A DNA stretch of 64,000 nt from Ruania rhizosphaerae (GTDB taxonomy: Bacteria > Actinomycetota > Actinomycetes > Actinomycetales > Beutenbergiaceae), in the NCBI RefSeq assembly GCF_009805705.1, contig NZ_VSMB01000009.1:62001-126000 (forward strand), in the 5' to 3' direction. The position numbers were made by a program, and so were the translations under genes. The notes below the pieces were generated by a model, which saw only the letters and a program-made list of their open reading frames with translations, had not been told where the DNA came from and ran no database searches. How positions within the stretch are numbered: position 1 is the first letter of the stretch; every line of letters starts with the position of its first letter. Below are positions 44,187-53,288 of this stretch, piece by piece.

Positions 44187-45026
44187 TCACGACGGGCTTG
44201 TCCGCGGGGAGCGGTCCTGCGCGCCGCCGGGTCGAAAACGCTGCGCCACCTGGCAACGGAACGGGTCGCCGTCGAGGTAGATCTCACGCGGTGACCCCTC
44301 CGGGACGCGCGACCCGAGGGCGGCAGCCGTGCGCACCGCGTCGAAGGCACGCAAGATCGTCGGGAACTGCACCTCTGCATAGGGCACATCGACGACGACC
44401 TCCGTCCCCGCCGCCTCCACCTCGTCAGCGTCCGCCGCACTCACCACCGGGATGCGGATCTCCACAGGCCCGTCGGACTCCCAGCTGACCTCACCGTGGT
44501 AGACCACCACGAGCGGCTGGGAGGTATCCACGGCCGACCCTGCCCGCTGGGAGAGCGCGGCGGCGCAGCGTTCGATGTGCGCGGGCAGGTCGGCCGCGGT
44601 GGTGCGCACGGTCCTGGCGACGAACAGCCGTTCCGGGGTCTCGCGGATCGACACCGCGAGATCGACCGGCTGCTGTCCGCCGCCTTGCTTGTGCGCCGTC
44701 GGGTCCTCGGCAAGGCCATCGAGCAAGGCGAGTGCGCGCTCGTGTGCCCGCACTGTCTCGAGGCGATAGTCGGCGAGCAGTTCCCGCCGCTGCGCACCGG
44801 TGGCCGCCAGGACGGCACCGATGCGCTCCAACGGCATTCCGACACGGCGCAGTAACGTGATCGTGCGAGCCCGGTCGGCCTGGGACCGGACGTAGTAGCG
44901 GTAGCCGGTGTACTCATCGACCGCATCTGGCAGCAGTAGCCCGCGTCGCTCGTACAACCGCAAGGCTTTCGGCGACAGCCAGGTCAGGCGGCTGAACTCC
45001 CCGATTGAGAGTCTGGTGGTGGTCAC
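44187..45026 (-). CDS. MerR-family regulator with GyrI-like effector domain
   Basis: 279 residues from GTG 45026, chosen because GTGA overlaps the stop of the upstream GyrI-like gene; an in-frame GTG at 45056 exists. The N-terminal MerR HTH (RLSIGEFSRLTWLSPKALRLYERRG) is followed by a coiled dimerisation helix. A GyrI/BltR-like ligand domain (about 130-255) follows. Such regulators respond to drugs or cationic compounds. Forms a two-gene unit with the following entry. Confidence 0.88.
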   Translation of the reverse strand: MTTTRLSIGEFSRLTWLSPKALRLYERRGLLLPDAVDEYTGYRYYVRSQADRARTITLLRRVGMPLERIGAVLAATGAQRRELLADYRLETVRAHERALALLDGLAEDPTAHKQGGGQQPVDLAVSIRETPERLFVARTVRTTAADLPAHIERCAAALSQRAGSAVDTSQPLVVVYHGEVSWESDGPVEIRIPVVSAADADEVEAAGTEVVVDVPYAEVQFPTILRAFDAVRTAAALGSRVPEGSPREIYLDGDPFRCQVAQRFRPGGAQDRSPRTSPS

Positions 45027-45511
45027 CTCAGCAAGTATGCGATCTCTACCGCCCACTTGCTGCGATCCGGCTCGGTCTCCGGGTCGGTGAGGAACTGTTC
45101 GGTGCGCGCCTGCCAGTGGATGCCATCGGCCCGTTCATCGATCGCGAGCTCCAGATCCTGGACCTGCGCCCAGTCCCACATCTCCCGGTGCGTCTGGGTG
45201 AGCGAGTCCGGGCCGCCCTGCGGGCGTGCCACGAGGTAGCTCCCGGCCGGGAGCGCGCCGGTCTCGAACCCTGCGATCTCGACCGGTGCGGCTACCGGAA
45301 CGGACACGACCACGTCCATCGGGTCGGTCGCCGTCTGTAGCCGCCGGTACTGGTAGATCGGACCACCCAGTGGCGTCTCGCCTGCCTGTGCCAGGGCCCC
45401 GTAGATCGCCGGCACGTGGGCGTTGACGCGATCCCAGTGCGCCAGCTCGGCGGTCATCGACACACCCACCCACCAACGTTCGGCCCGGTCCTCGACCATG
45501 AATGCGGTCAT
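45023..45511 (-). CDS. GyrI-like small-molecule-binding domain protein
   Basis: 162 residues made almost entirely of a GyrI-like effector-binding fold (VVVSVPVAAPVEIAGFETGALPAGSYLVARPQG). AAAGGAAC precedes the ATG. It is transcribed with the MerR regulator that carries a similar domain, so it may buffer or present the same ligand. No catalytic residues can be assigned. Confidence 0.8.
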   Translation of the reverse strand: MTAFMVEDRAERWWVGVSMTAELAHWDRVNAHVPAIYGALAQAGETPLGGPIYQYRRLQTATDPMDVVVSVPVAAPVEIAGFETGALPAGSYLVARPQGGPDSLTQTHREMWDWAQVQDLELAIDERADGIHWQARTEQFLTDPETEPDRSKWAVEIAYLLR

Positions 45512-45623
45512 CGTGTTCCTTTCTGGTCACCACCCGCCTCTCGGGTGGGCTGCAGACAGCACACGCCCTTCCCCAGGGGCAAGGTCAACCGCGTGAGTGC
45601 CGGCCCAGCGTCACGCCTGGGAT

Positions 45624-46733
45624 TCACTGACCGTGATTGATCGTTCGGTGCCCCGCTCGCTGTGCGGCGAGTGCGGCCAGTGCCATGGCGACCACGGCTG
45701 CACCGACGACGGCGGCGACTTCGGTGAGGCCCGGTCGATCCGCGAAGCCGTGGAGCAGGGGATTGGACCATTCGAAGACGTAGGACGGCGGCCACCAAGT
45801 GTTGATGGCGCGGGCAAGCGGCGGCAGCGCGGAGACCGAGATGAACCCGCCGCTCGCGAAGTAGCTCCCCAACGCCGCCATGATGAGTGCAGGCTGGATC
45901 ATTCGGTGAGTGCGCAGGTACGCCGCTACCACGACACCCACACCCGCGGCCGCTGCAGTAGCCGGCAAGACGATCGCGGCAGCCAGGAGCAGCTCCTGCA
46001 TTCCTACCCGGGTTCCGAAGGCCAGGGCCACCAGCGCCGTCGGTATAGCCGCGACGGCAGCCAGGACGAATCCCGCAGCTGCCGCACCCAGGCCGGCGAC
46101 GTAGCTACCGAGCGGAGTCAGCGCGATCTCCTTCTCGGTGCGATGCTCGCTGTCGACGGCGTACAGGTTCGCTGCGATCATCGCCGCGCCCAAGAGCAGG
46201 GCGAGGATCACGGCCGACCCGCCCATGAAGGCCGTCCGTGGCACATCGACCGGTTTGACCCTGTCGATGATCGCGGCGACCTGGTGAGCGTTCGTCGCGC
46301 CGTCGAAGGCGTTGGCGGTCGTGGTCACGCGCAACCGGACGTTCTTCATGGCATCGGAGTTGATGTTGTAGGTCGCGATCTCGACCGCTCCGGTCTCGCT
46401 GAAGTCGGCCGGGACCGTGACCACCAGTTGCAGGCGCCCGGCATGCAGGAGCTCAGCTGCCGCGTCCGCCTCGGTCTCGACGATCCGGAAGTAGGAACCG
46501 GTCGGTCCGCGGGTCTCGGTGACAGTCTCGACGAACTGGCGCGAGTGCGCCGTCTCAGCCTCGTCGACGACTGCGATCGGCCACGCATCGTTGGCTCCGA
46601 AGATCACCGAGGCCAACGCGAGGACGACGACAGGCACCGCCATCGTCTGGACGAGCAGTTCCGGGCGGCGCCAAGCGATACGAAGGTTGCGGGCGAACAC
46701 GGCGGCGAGGGCGTGAAGGTGGGTCAGCATCAT
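45624..46733 (-). CDS. ABC-2 type exporter permease (second subunit)
   Basis: 369 residues from ATG 46733 (ATGA overlap with the preceding permease gene); the long upstream frame is spurious. One N-terminal helix, a large outside domain (about 45-195) and five or six C-terminal helices fit the ABC2_membrane_3 layout. The domain contains VVTVPADFSETGAVEIATYNI. It completes an ATPase-permease-permease operon (48660 to 45624). Confidence 0.88.
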   Translation of the reverse strand: MMLTHLHALAAVFARNLRIAWRRPELLVQTMAVPVVVLALASVIFGANDAWPIAVVDEAETAHSRQFVETVTETRGPTGSYFRIVETEADAAAELLHAGRLQLVVTVPADFSETGAVEIATYNINSDAMKNVRLRVTTTANAFDGATNAHQVAAIIDRVKPVDVPRTAFMGGSAVILALLLGAAMIAANLYAVDSEHRTEKEIALTPLGSYVAGLGAAAAGFVLAAVAAIPTALVALAFGTRVGMQELLLAAAIVLPATAAAAGVGVVVAAYLRTHRMIQPALIMAALGSYFASGGFISVSALPPLARAINTWWPPSYVFEWSNPLLHGFADRPGLTEVAAVVGAAVVAMALAALAAQRAGHRTINHGQ

Positions 46734-47863
46734 TGTCCTTGGGTGAAGCGGAGGGCCTTGGTCAGCTTCCACACGGCGAACGAGACGGCAGCAGCGGCCA
46801 GGAGAAGGCTCCCGAGTGCCGCGACGATCGCGCCCTCGGGTTGGGGCAGCGAGGTGACCTCGAAGCGGACGACGTCGAACAGTGGCGCGAGGGGAATCCA
46901 GTGCGTGGACGCCCACAGCAGTTCGACCCCGCCGCCGTGAGCGAAGCCACGGATGTAAGACTCGTAGCCGCTGACGAGGAAGTGGGCCACGGCGATCAGG
47001 ACGGCGACCGGGACGAGGGGGAGTGCCCGGCGGAGCTTGACTCCGAGGAGGGTGCCCAGGGCGGCGCCATAGATCCAGACGATCGCGAGAACTCCGGCGG
47101 ATCTCCAGCTCAGCATGTGCCACGGGTAGCCAAGCACCCACCCCAGAGCGGCAAGTGTTACTGCGATCGTGACAACGGACATGATTGCCGCTGCGGCCCA
47201 CTTCCCGGCGACCAGCGAGGCGTGACCGCTGGGCGAAAGCACGAGTGCCTTGGCCGTACGCTCCTCCCATTCCCGGGCGATGCTGACCCCGACGCTGACG
47301 ATGCCGGCATAGAGTGCAGCGAACAACAGCAAGGCCGAACCCAGATAGACCGAGACGGGGATATCTCGCTCGAGTTCGGTGGATTCGAGGATCGCCAGCC
47401 GGTCGGGAGGAGTCGATGGCAACGTCTGCTGGAACTGCCGCAGTGCTTCTTCGATTCGCAGGTGCTGGTTCTTCGTGCCGTCGGCATTGATGTTGACCAA
47501 TGACAGCGTCACCGCCGGGTCCTCACCTTCATCCACCGAGCGTCCGAAGCCCTCGGGGATCACGAGCATGGCGCCGACGTCTGCGCCCTCGTACATGTCT
47601 CGGGCCTGATCCGGGTCGGAGGTGAGGATCTCGTAGTAGTCGCCGTCGCTGTTGTGCATCTGGGACATGACGGCGATGAAGTCGGCCGAATGGGGTGTCT
47701 GGTCCTCATCGGCGATCGCGATCGTCGCTGTGGTGGAGACGTGGACGACGATCGCATACAGGAATGTGAAGGCGACCGGAACCACGATGCTGATGATGAC
47801 GAACAGGGGCGCGCGGAAGGAGACGAGCAGATCCTTCTTCGCCAGAGCGAGTGCAGCGTGCAC
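46730..47863 (-). CDS. ABC-2 type exporter permease (first subunit)
   Basis: 377 residues from GTG 47863, 8 bases after the ATPase stop. The topology matches its partner: one helix, an outside domain (LVIPEGFGRSVDEGEDPAV), then a bundle of helices from about residue 195. It is similar in design but not identical to the second permease, so the exporter is a heterodimer. The substrate is unknown; drug, peptide or lipid export is plausible. Confidence 0.88.
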   Translation of the reverse strand: MHAALALAKKDLLVSFRAPLFVIISIVVPVAFTFLYAIVVHVSTTATIAIADEDQTPHSADFIAVMSQMHNSDGDYYEILTSDPDQARDMYEGADVGAMLVIPEGFGRSVDEGEDPAVTLSLVNINADGTKNQHLRIEEALRQFQQTLPSTPPDRLAILESTELERDIPVSVYLGSALLLFAALYAGIVSVGVSIAREWEERTAKALVLSPSGHASLVAGKWAAAAIMSVVTIAVTLAALGWVLGYPWHMLSWRSAGVLAIVWIYGAALGTLLGVKLRRALPLVPVAVLIAVAHFLVSGYESYIRGFAHGGGVELLWASTHWIPLAPLFDVVRFEVTSLPQPEGAIVAALGSLLLAAAAVSFAVWKLTKALRFTQGQ

Positions 47864-47871
47864 GAGGGGCC

Positions 47872-48660
47872 TCAGTTCCGTAGTCCGCGGCCGGTGAAGT
47901 GCAGGAAGACGTCCTGCAGACTGACCAGCGGTACCTCGACGCGTTCGACCTCCGGAACCTGGGAGGTGAGCTCGTTCAGGTTGCCCCGAACGACGTTCAC
48001 GCCTCGATCGATGATCGTGATCTGATCACCGAGCCGCTGCGCCTCCTCCATGTAGTTGGTGGTCAGCAGCACGGCGCGGCCTTCCCGTGCGACGTCCTCG
48101 ATCCGATTCCAGATCGCTTCGCGTGACTGGACGTCGACACCAAGCGTGGGTTCGTCCAGCAGGAGCAGTTCGGGCCGCATCATCAGTGCCTTGCCCAGTG
48201 CGAGTCTGCGCTGCATGCCTCCGGAGAATGTGCCAGCGCGATCATCGGCACGCGCGCCGAGCTGCACGAGCTCGAGCGCTTCGTCGATGCGGGTGCGTTG
48301 TTCGCGGGCCGACATCCCGTAGTAGCGGGCGTGAAACGTGAGGTTCTCGCGGGCCGTGAGCTCGGGATAGAGCGAGGTCTCCTGGGGAACGAGGGCGATC
48401 CGGCGCAGCAGGTCCCGGCGTTGGGTTGCCGGATCCAGGTCCAGCACCCGGACACGTCCTGAACTCGGGGTCACCAGGCCGGTGAGCACATTCATCAGCG
48501 TCGTCTTGCCGGACCCGTTCGGACCGAGTAGGCAGCTCACCTCACTCGGGCGCACGTCCAGATCGACACGGTCCAGGGCCCGGAATGGCTCCCGCTTGCG
48601 TCCTCGAGAGAACTCGACCGTCACCTCCGTCACGTCCACTGCCACCTGCGGCTGGTTCAC
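47872..48660 (-). CDS. ABC transporter ATP-binding protein (exporter)
   Basis: 262 residues. Walker A GPNGSGKTT, Q-loop region VPQETSLYPEL, signature FSGGMQRRLALGKAL and Walker B LLLLDEPTLGVD are all present. It energises the two downstream ABC-2 permeases. It is divergent from a TetR gene 66 bases away, which probably controls the operon. Confidence 0.94.
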   Translation of the reverse strand: MNQPQVAVDVTEVTVEFSRGRKREPFRALDRVDLDVRPSEVSCLLGPNGSGKTTLMNVLTGLVTPSSGRVRVLDLDPATQRRDLLRRIALVPQETSLYPELTARENLTFHARYYGMSAREQRTRIDEALELVQLGARADDRAGTFSGGMQRRLALGKALMMRPELLLLDEPTLGVDVQSREAIWNRIEDVAREGRAVLLTTNYMEEAQRLGDQITIIDRGVNVVRGNLNELTSQVPEVERVEVPLVSLQDVFLHFTGRGLRN

Positions 48661-48726
48661 GGTGCCTCCTTCGTCAAGTGCGGGTCTACGAGATCGTGGC
48701 GGAGGTTGATGCTAGATTCAACGCTG

Positions 48727-49368
48727 ATGAATAAAACTCGAGGTCGCCCCCGATCTGGTTCCGACGACGGCCGCGACCGGCTCCTGGAAGCCGCCCGAGA
48801 GCTCTTCTCAGCGCACGGCTACAACGGTGCAACGGTGCGGATGATCGCGGGCCGAGCAGGCTGTGATCCAGCATTGGTCTCCTACCACTTCGGATCGAAG
48901 AAGCTGCTGTTCGCTCGCGCGATGGCCCTCTCGCTTGGCCCGTCCTCGGTACTGGAGGAGGCGATCGACGGTGACCCGGAGGGTGTGCCGGAGCGGCTTG
49001 CCGTCCTCGTCATCCGGGCATGGGAAACGCCCGAGGTGCAAGGGACGCTGACTCAGCTGGTGGCTACCGGAATGCAGCACCCGGAAGTGCTGCATGCCTT
49101 CCGGGAGTACCTCGAACGAGAGATCGTTGGACCGCTCGTTGAATATTTTGGCGGGAGTGCCGCGGCGCGTGAGCGAGCCACAGCGACGATCACGATCATC
49201 ATCGGCCTGATCTTCGGTCGCTACGTGATCGGCGTCGAGCCGCTTCGGTCAGAGCGCCCCGATCGGCTCCTGGCCCTCTTGACTCCCAGCCTGGAGGCCA
49301 TCTCGCGACCTGGTCAGCGCACGCGGCGCAGACCGGTGAACCGATCTGTCGGTGGGCGAGATACGTGA
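48727..49368 (+). CDS. TetR-family regulator of the ABC exporter operon
   Basis: 213 residues from ATG 48727; other in-frame starts at 48706 and 48709 exist. The HTH is clear (GYNGATVRMIAGRAGCDPALVSYHFGSKKLLF), and the C-terminal helices resemble the TetR_C drug-sensing type. TAGATT at 48713 lies about 9 bases before ATG 48727, which would allow a leaderless mRNA. An inverted GTTGA/TCAAC repeat at about 48705-48722 may be its operator. Confidence 0.85.
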   Translation: MNKTRGRPRSGSDDGRDRLLEAARELFSAHGYNGATVRMIAGRAGCDPALVSYHFGSKKLLFARAMALSLGPSSVLEEAIDGDPEGVPERLAVLVIRAWETPEVQGTLTQLVATGMQHPEVLHAFREYLEREIVGPLVEYFGGSAAARERATATITIIIGLIFGRYVIGVEPLRSERPDRLLALLTPSLEAISRPGQRTRRRPVNRSVGGRDT

Positions 49369-49546
49369 GCGCCGGATCGGATAGGCATGTCGCCGGCCGA
49401 AAGGAAGGTAGGCCGCGAATCATGCCCCGGCCTCCGAGCGGGCAGGAATGCAGACCCTGCGATGGACGGGTTGTGCGGTGCCGGTACGATCGCTGGGATC
49501 GTCACCCGCTGTCGACGGGAGCCGTGACCGACGGAAGGACCGCCGC

Positions 49547-51121
49547 ATGCCCGACCTCGTCCTGACGCTTCTCGCCGCGACTGTGCTGGGCGTAGGAGCT
49601 CATCTGGTGCGGGTGCCCCCATTGGTAGGATTTCTAGCGGCGGGCTTCCTGCTCGGTGGGATGCAGGTGGATCCTTTCCCGGGACTACCGGAGCTGGCCG
49701 ATCTGGGCGTGACGTTGCTGCTGTTCACCATCGGCCTGAAGTTCGACGTGCGCACCATCTTGCGCCGGGAAGCGTTCGGGACCGGTCTGATCCACATGGT
49801 CTTCAGCATCCTCATCGGCGCGGGAACGCTGGGGTTGCTCGCCGTGGTCGGTGCCGTGCAGGCCGGGAGCTGGCAGACCCTTGCGCTGATCGGGTTCGCG
49901 CTATCCTTCTCCTCCACCGTGTTGTGCGTGAAGGTCCTGGAGGAGCGCTCAGACGACGGATCCTTCTATGGGCAGACCGCGATCGCGATCCTCGTCATCC
50001 AGGATCTCGCAGCGGTCATCTTCATCACCGCCACCAACGACGAACCGCCGAGCTTGTGGGCACTGGGACTCGTGCTCCTGATCCCGGCCGCGTGGCTGCT
50101 GCGCCGGATCCTTGAGCACGTCGGCCGCGGTGAGCTGCTGATCCTGTTCGGGATCGTTCTGGCCCTCGGGCCGGGCTACTACCTATTCGAGGCCGTCGGC
50201 ATCAAGGGCGACCTGGGCGCCCTGGTGGTCGGTCTGCTGCTCGCCAGCCACCCGCGTGCCATCGATCTGTCGAAGGCGTTGTTCAGCATCAAGGAGCTGT
50301 TCCTCGTCGGCTTCTTCCTCACCATCGGCATGGGGGCGGGACCCTCATGGTCGGATCTGGCCGTGGCGGTGGTGCTGTGCATCGTGCTCGTCCCGATCAC
50401 GATCGCCATGTTCGCCGTTCTGGCCCGAGCGTTCGGGCTGCGCAACCGTACGGCGATGCGGGTGGGACTTGTGCTCGGCAACTTCTCCGAGTTCTCCATC
50501 ATCGTGACTGCGGTGGGGGTCAGCAGCGGCATGCTCACTGACCGCTGGCTGACGATCGTGGCGCTCGCCGTGGCGGTGAGCATGGTGGTCTCCTCGCTGC
50601 TCAACGGCCGCGGCGCACATCTGGCGGGCCGGATCGCCGCCCGGATGCCGGCGCAGGACCCCACCAGGCTCAGGCTCGCCGACCGGCCGATCAACACCGA
50701 CGGCCATCACGCCGTGGTCCTCGGGATGGGCCGTGTGGGGCGCTCCACCTACGCTCGCCTGCGGGAGAATGCCGATCTGCAGGTTCTCGGCGTCGATAAC
50801 GATCACGGCGTCGTCACCCGCCTGCGGGATCAGGGCTACGACATCGTCGAGGGTGACGCCACGGACCTGGAGTTCTGGCAGCGCATCTGCTCGGGCGGCT
50901 TCGTCGAGACCGTGGTGCTGGCCATGCCGATTCACGATTCGAATACCTTCGCGCTCGACCAGGTACGGGCAGCCGGATTCACCGGCAAGCTCGCCGCCGT
51001 GGCCCAGTACCCCGAGCAGGTGGAGCACCTGCGGGAGGAGGGCGTGGAGGCAGTGATCAACGTCTACGCCGGCGCGGGTGTGGCGCTCGCCGATCAAGTG
51101 GTACCGCCCCGGAACTCCTGA
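49547..51121 (+). CDS. KefB/CPA2-type monovalent cation:proton antiporter
   Basis: 524 residues from ATG 49547, preceded by GGAAGGACC. About 12 membrane helices (1-370) form the Na/H-exchanger domain; LLFTIGLKF and SFSSTVLCVKVLEE are family segments. A cytoplasmic Rossmann (TrkA-N) domain follows with GMGRVGRS near 402 and acidic DN residues at the nucleotide-binding edge. It probably exports K+ or Na+ in exchange for protons under nucleotide control. No glutathione-binding partner (KefF/KefG) gene is nearby. Confidence 0.9.
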   Translation: MPDLVLTLLAATVLGVGAHLVRVPPLVGFLAAGFLLGGMQVDPFPGLPELADLGVTLLLFTIGLKFDVRTILRREAFGTGLIHMVFSILIGAGTLGLLAVVGAVQAGSWQTLALIGFALSFSSTVLCVKVLEERSDDGSFYGQTAIAILVIQDLAAVIFITATNDEPPSLWALGLVLLIPAAWLLRRILEHVGRGELLILFGIVLALGPGYYLFEAVGIKGDLGALVVGLLLASHPRAIDLSKALFSIKELFLVGFFLTIGMGAGPSWSDLAVAVVLCIVLVPITIAMFAVLARAFGLRNRTAMRVGLVLGNFSEFSIIVTAVGVSSGMLTDRWLTIVALAVAVSMVVSSLLNGRGAHLAGRIAARMPAQDPTRLRLADRPINTDGHHAVVLGMGRVGRSTYARLRENADLQVLGVDNDHGVVTRLRDQGYDIVEGDATDLEFWQRICSGGFVETVVLAMPIHDSNTFALDQVRAAGFTGKLAAVAQYPEQVEHLREEGVEAVINVYAGAGVALADQVVPPRNS

Positions 51122-51521
51122 CGAACGCCCGGTCTCGGCCGCGCTGTCGCCGGGGTCTTGGTGAGGAGCGCGCGAGGGGCGACTTCGGAGTGGTGCCCGC
51201 GCGGGAGTGGGACGAGGCTCAGAGCGCGCACCGCGCCGTGCGTCGACAGTTCCCGTGTGGTCGATCGAGTGGAGGCTGCCGCTGCCGTCTCATCGACGAC
51301 ATCGTCGCTGCAGGCGCGCCCCGGAGACGACTGCCTGGCGCCGGTGCCCACCGACGGTGTCTTGACACCCATGTAGGACAGGGGCATGATCAACAGCGAG
51401 CATATGCACACCACGTGAGCAAGTGCCCACGATGTGTATCTCGCGGAGATTGTCCACAGAGAGGTGGCCCCGGGGCGAGCCCCCGGGTAGTACGGCTCTC
51501 TCGTACGAGAGGAAGAAGCAC
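51122..51521 (+). other. Leader and control region of the ABC-importer/catabolic cluster
   Basis: 400 bases without a gene. A TTGACA box at 51362-51367 has CATGAT 17 bases further as a weak -10. Two hairpins lie in the leader: a GC-rich one at about 51467-51487 and the palindrome CTCTCGTACGAGAG at 51498-51511, whose right arm overlaps the ribosome-binding site of the binding-protein gene. No regulator gene is visible between 51122 and 64000. Confidence 0.5.
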
Positions 51522-53195
51522 ATGGGAGTGCCTCATCGAAGGATTGCTGCTGCCGCGGCAGCTACGGCAGCACTCGTGCTGACCGCCGCGTGCGGCGACG
51601 GCGAAGGAAACGGCGGCGATGACCAGTCGGGTGGTCAGGATCAGATCATCATCGATCTGCTCTTCGACGGGCAGGAGGCGTCAGTAGACCCGCACCGCGC
51701 GGCTGCACCGTCGGACCGCACCATGTTCCGTGCCATGTACGACACATTGGTCACGTTCCCCACAGCAGACCTGTCCGAACCCCAGCCGTGGCTGGCCACA
51801 GAGTGGTCGTCCAACGACGATGCCACCGAGTGGACCTTCCAGCTGCGAGACGACGTGACCTTCTCGACCGGAAACGACCTCACGTCCGAGGATGTGGTGT
51901 GGTCGCTCAATCGCCTCAAGAACGTCGGTGATCGCGCGTCCTACCTCATGGACGGTCTGTCGGTGCGAGCTGATGGCGACTACACCGTGGTCGTGGAGTC
52001 CGAGGTGACCAATGTGGCCGTACCGTTCATCCTCACGAGTTCGAACGCGGCCATCCTTGACTCCGAGGAACTGGCTGCGAACGGTGGCACAGCGGATGAG
52101 TCTGCTGCGAGCACCGATGACGCAGGCATCTACCTGTCGAGCAACTCGGTCGGTAGCGGCCCATACCAGCTCGAGCGCTATGAGGCCGGGTCGGAACTGG
52201 TGATGACGCGGAACGAACAGTGGTGGGGGAACGAGCCCGCCTACGAGCAGATCGTGCTGCGCGACGCCGAACCGGCAGTGCAGCGCCTCAACGTCTCCAG
52301 CGGTGACTCTGACATCGTGGTCGACCTGGGGCAGGAAGAGATCGCCGCCCTCGGCGAGACCGAGCTGCAAGTGGCAACATCACCGGGTACCAATGCCTGG
52401 GTCCTCGTGTTCAATCTCGATGACTCCGTTTCGACAGTGACCAGCTCGGCGGACTTCCGTGAAGCCGCCCGGATGGCCATCGACTGGGAGGCGCTCGCTG
52501 AACTGGGCGGTGACGGAGCGCAGCGCCACTGCGGCTTCATCCTGCCCACGGTTGCATCCGGCCTCCAAGAGGGCGACGAGGGATGTATCGAGTTCGATGT
52601 CGACGGTGCCCGCTCGATCATCGAGGACGCCGGTCTCGACGGGGAGACTGTCACCCTTACCCTGCAGGCGTTCGATCGCGACGGGGTCAACGCCGTCGAG
52701 GTCGGCAGCCGGATTGCTCAGATGTGGCAAGACATCGGGATCAACGCTGAGATCGTCGAGCAGCCCGACGCTGTCGTGGCCGATCTGCGAAACAGCGGCC
52801 AGATCGAGGTGTTCATCGTGCCCAACTCGATGCGCTCGCCCCACCCCTACACCTACGTCGGGACGATGAACCCGAGCGGTGGAACCTCGCAGTCGGGTGA
52901 GAGCTATCGCGGCGGATGGCAGGCGGCCGACCAATCCGGAGCCGTCCACGAGCCGCTGCCCGGACAGACCGAGTGCGCAGCCCTCGGTGTGGACGGACAG
53001 AACTCGGCCTCCATGGATGACGCGGTTCCGCTGTACGAGGACTGGCAGCGTTGCATGAACGAGGTCTCGCCGTTCATTCCGCTGATCGTGGGCACCGCCA
53101 GCGTGGTGGCGCAGCCAGATCTGCCGGAGATCACGGACTACCACCCGCTGTGGGCCATCGACATCCCGACCTACACCGGTGCGGCCATCGGCTGA
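51522..53195 (+). CDS. Peptide/nickel-type (family 5) ABC transporter substrate-binding lipoprotein
   Basis: 557 residues from ATG 51522. A lipoprotein signal peptide is present with lipobox LTAAC (Cys24), followed by an acidic Gly-rich linker. The SBP_bac_5 fold follows, with EWTFQLRDDVTFSTGNDLTSEDVVWSLNRL. It binds the solute outside the membrane and feeds the two permeases that follow. Despite the name, the family also carries oligosaccharides and opines, and the sugar-related neighbours make that likely here. Confidence 0.93.
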   Translation: MGVPHRRIAAAAAATAALVLTAACGDGEGNGGDDQSGGQDQIIIDLLFDGQEASVDPHRAAAPSDRTMFRAMYDTLVTFPTADLSEPQPWLATEWSSNDDATEWTFQLRDDVTFSTGNDLTSEDVVWSLNRLKNVGDRASYLMDGLSVRADGDYTVVVESEVTNVAVPFILTSSNAAILDSEELAANGGTADESAASTDDAGIYLSSNSVGSGPYQLERYEAGSELVMTRNEQWWGNEPAYEQIVLRDAEPAVQRLNVSSGDSDIVVDLGQEEIAALGETELQVATSPGTNAWVLVFNLDDSVSTVTSSADFREAARMAIDWEALAELGGDGAQRHCGFILPTVASGLQEGDEGCIEFDVDGARSIIEDAGLDGETVTLTLQAFDRDGVNAVEVGSRIAQMWQDIGINAEIVEQPDAVVADLRNSGQIEVFIVPNSMRSPHPYTYVGTMNPSGGTSQSGESYRGGWQAADQSGAVHEPLPGQTECAALGVDGQNSASMDDAVPLYEDWQRCMNEVSPFIPLIVGTASVVAQPDLPEITDYHPLWAIDIPTYTGAAIG

Positions 53196-53288
53196 CGATC
53201 GCCTCGGGTGTGGCCGGCGCCTCCTTGCCGGTCACACCCGATCGATTGGCAGGCACTGGCGCCTCGAGACGAAAGTAGTGATCGATAC

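Noticed and set aside
45624-47270. A 548-residue version of the second ABC permease
   Set aside because: The first 179 residues are an antisense or out-of-frame reading of the upstream permease gene. ATG 46733 overlaps its stop.
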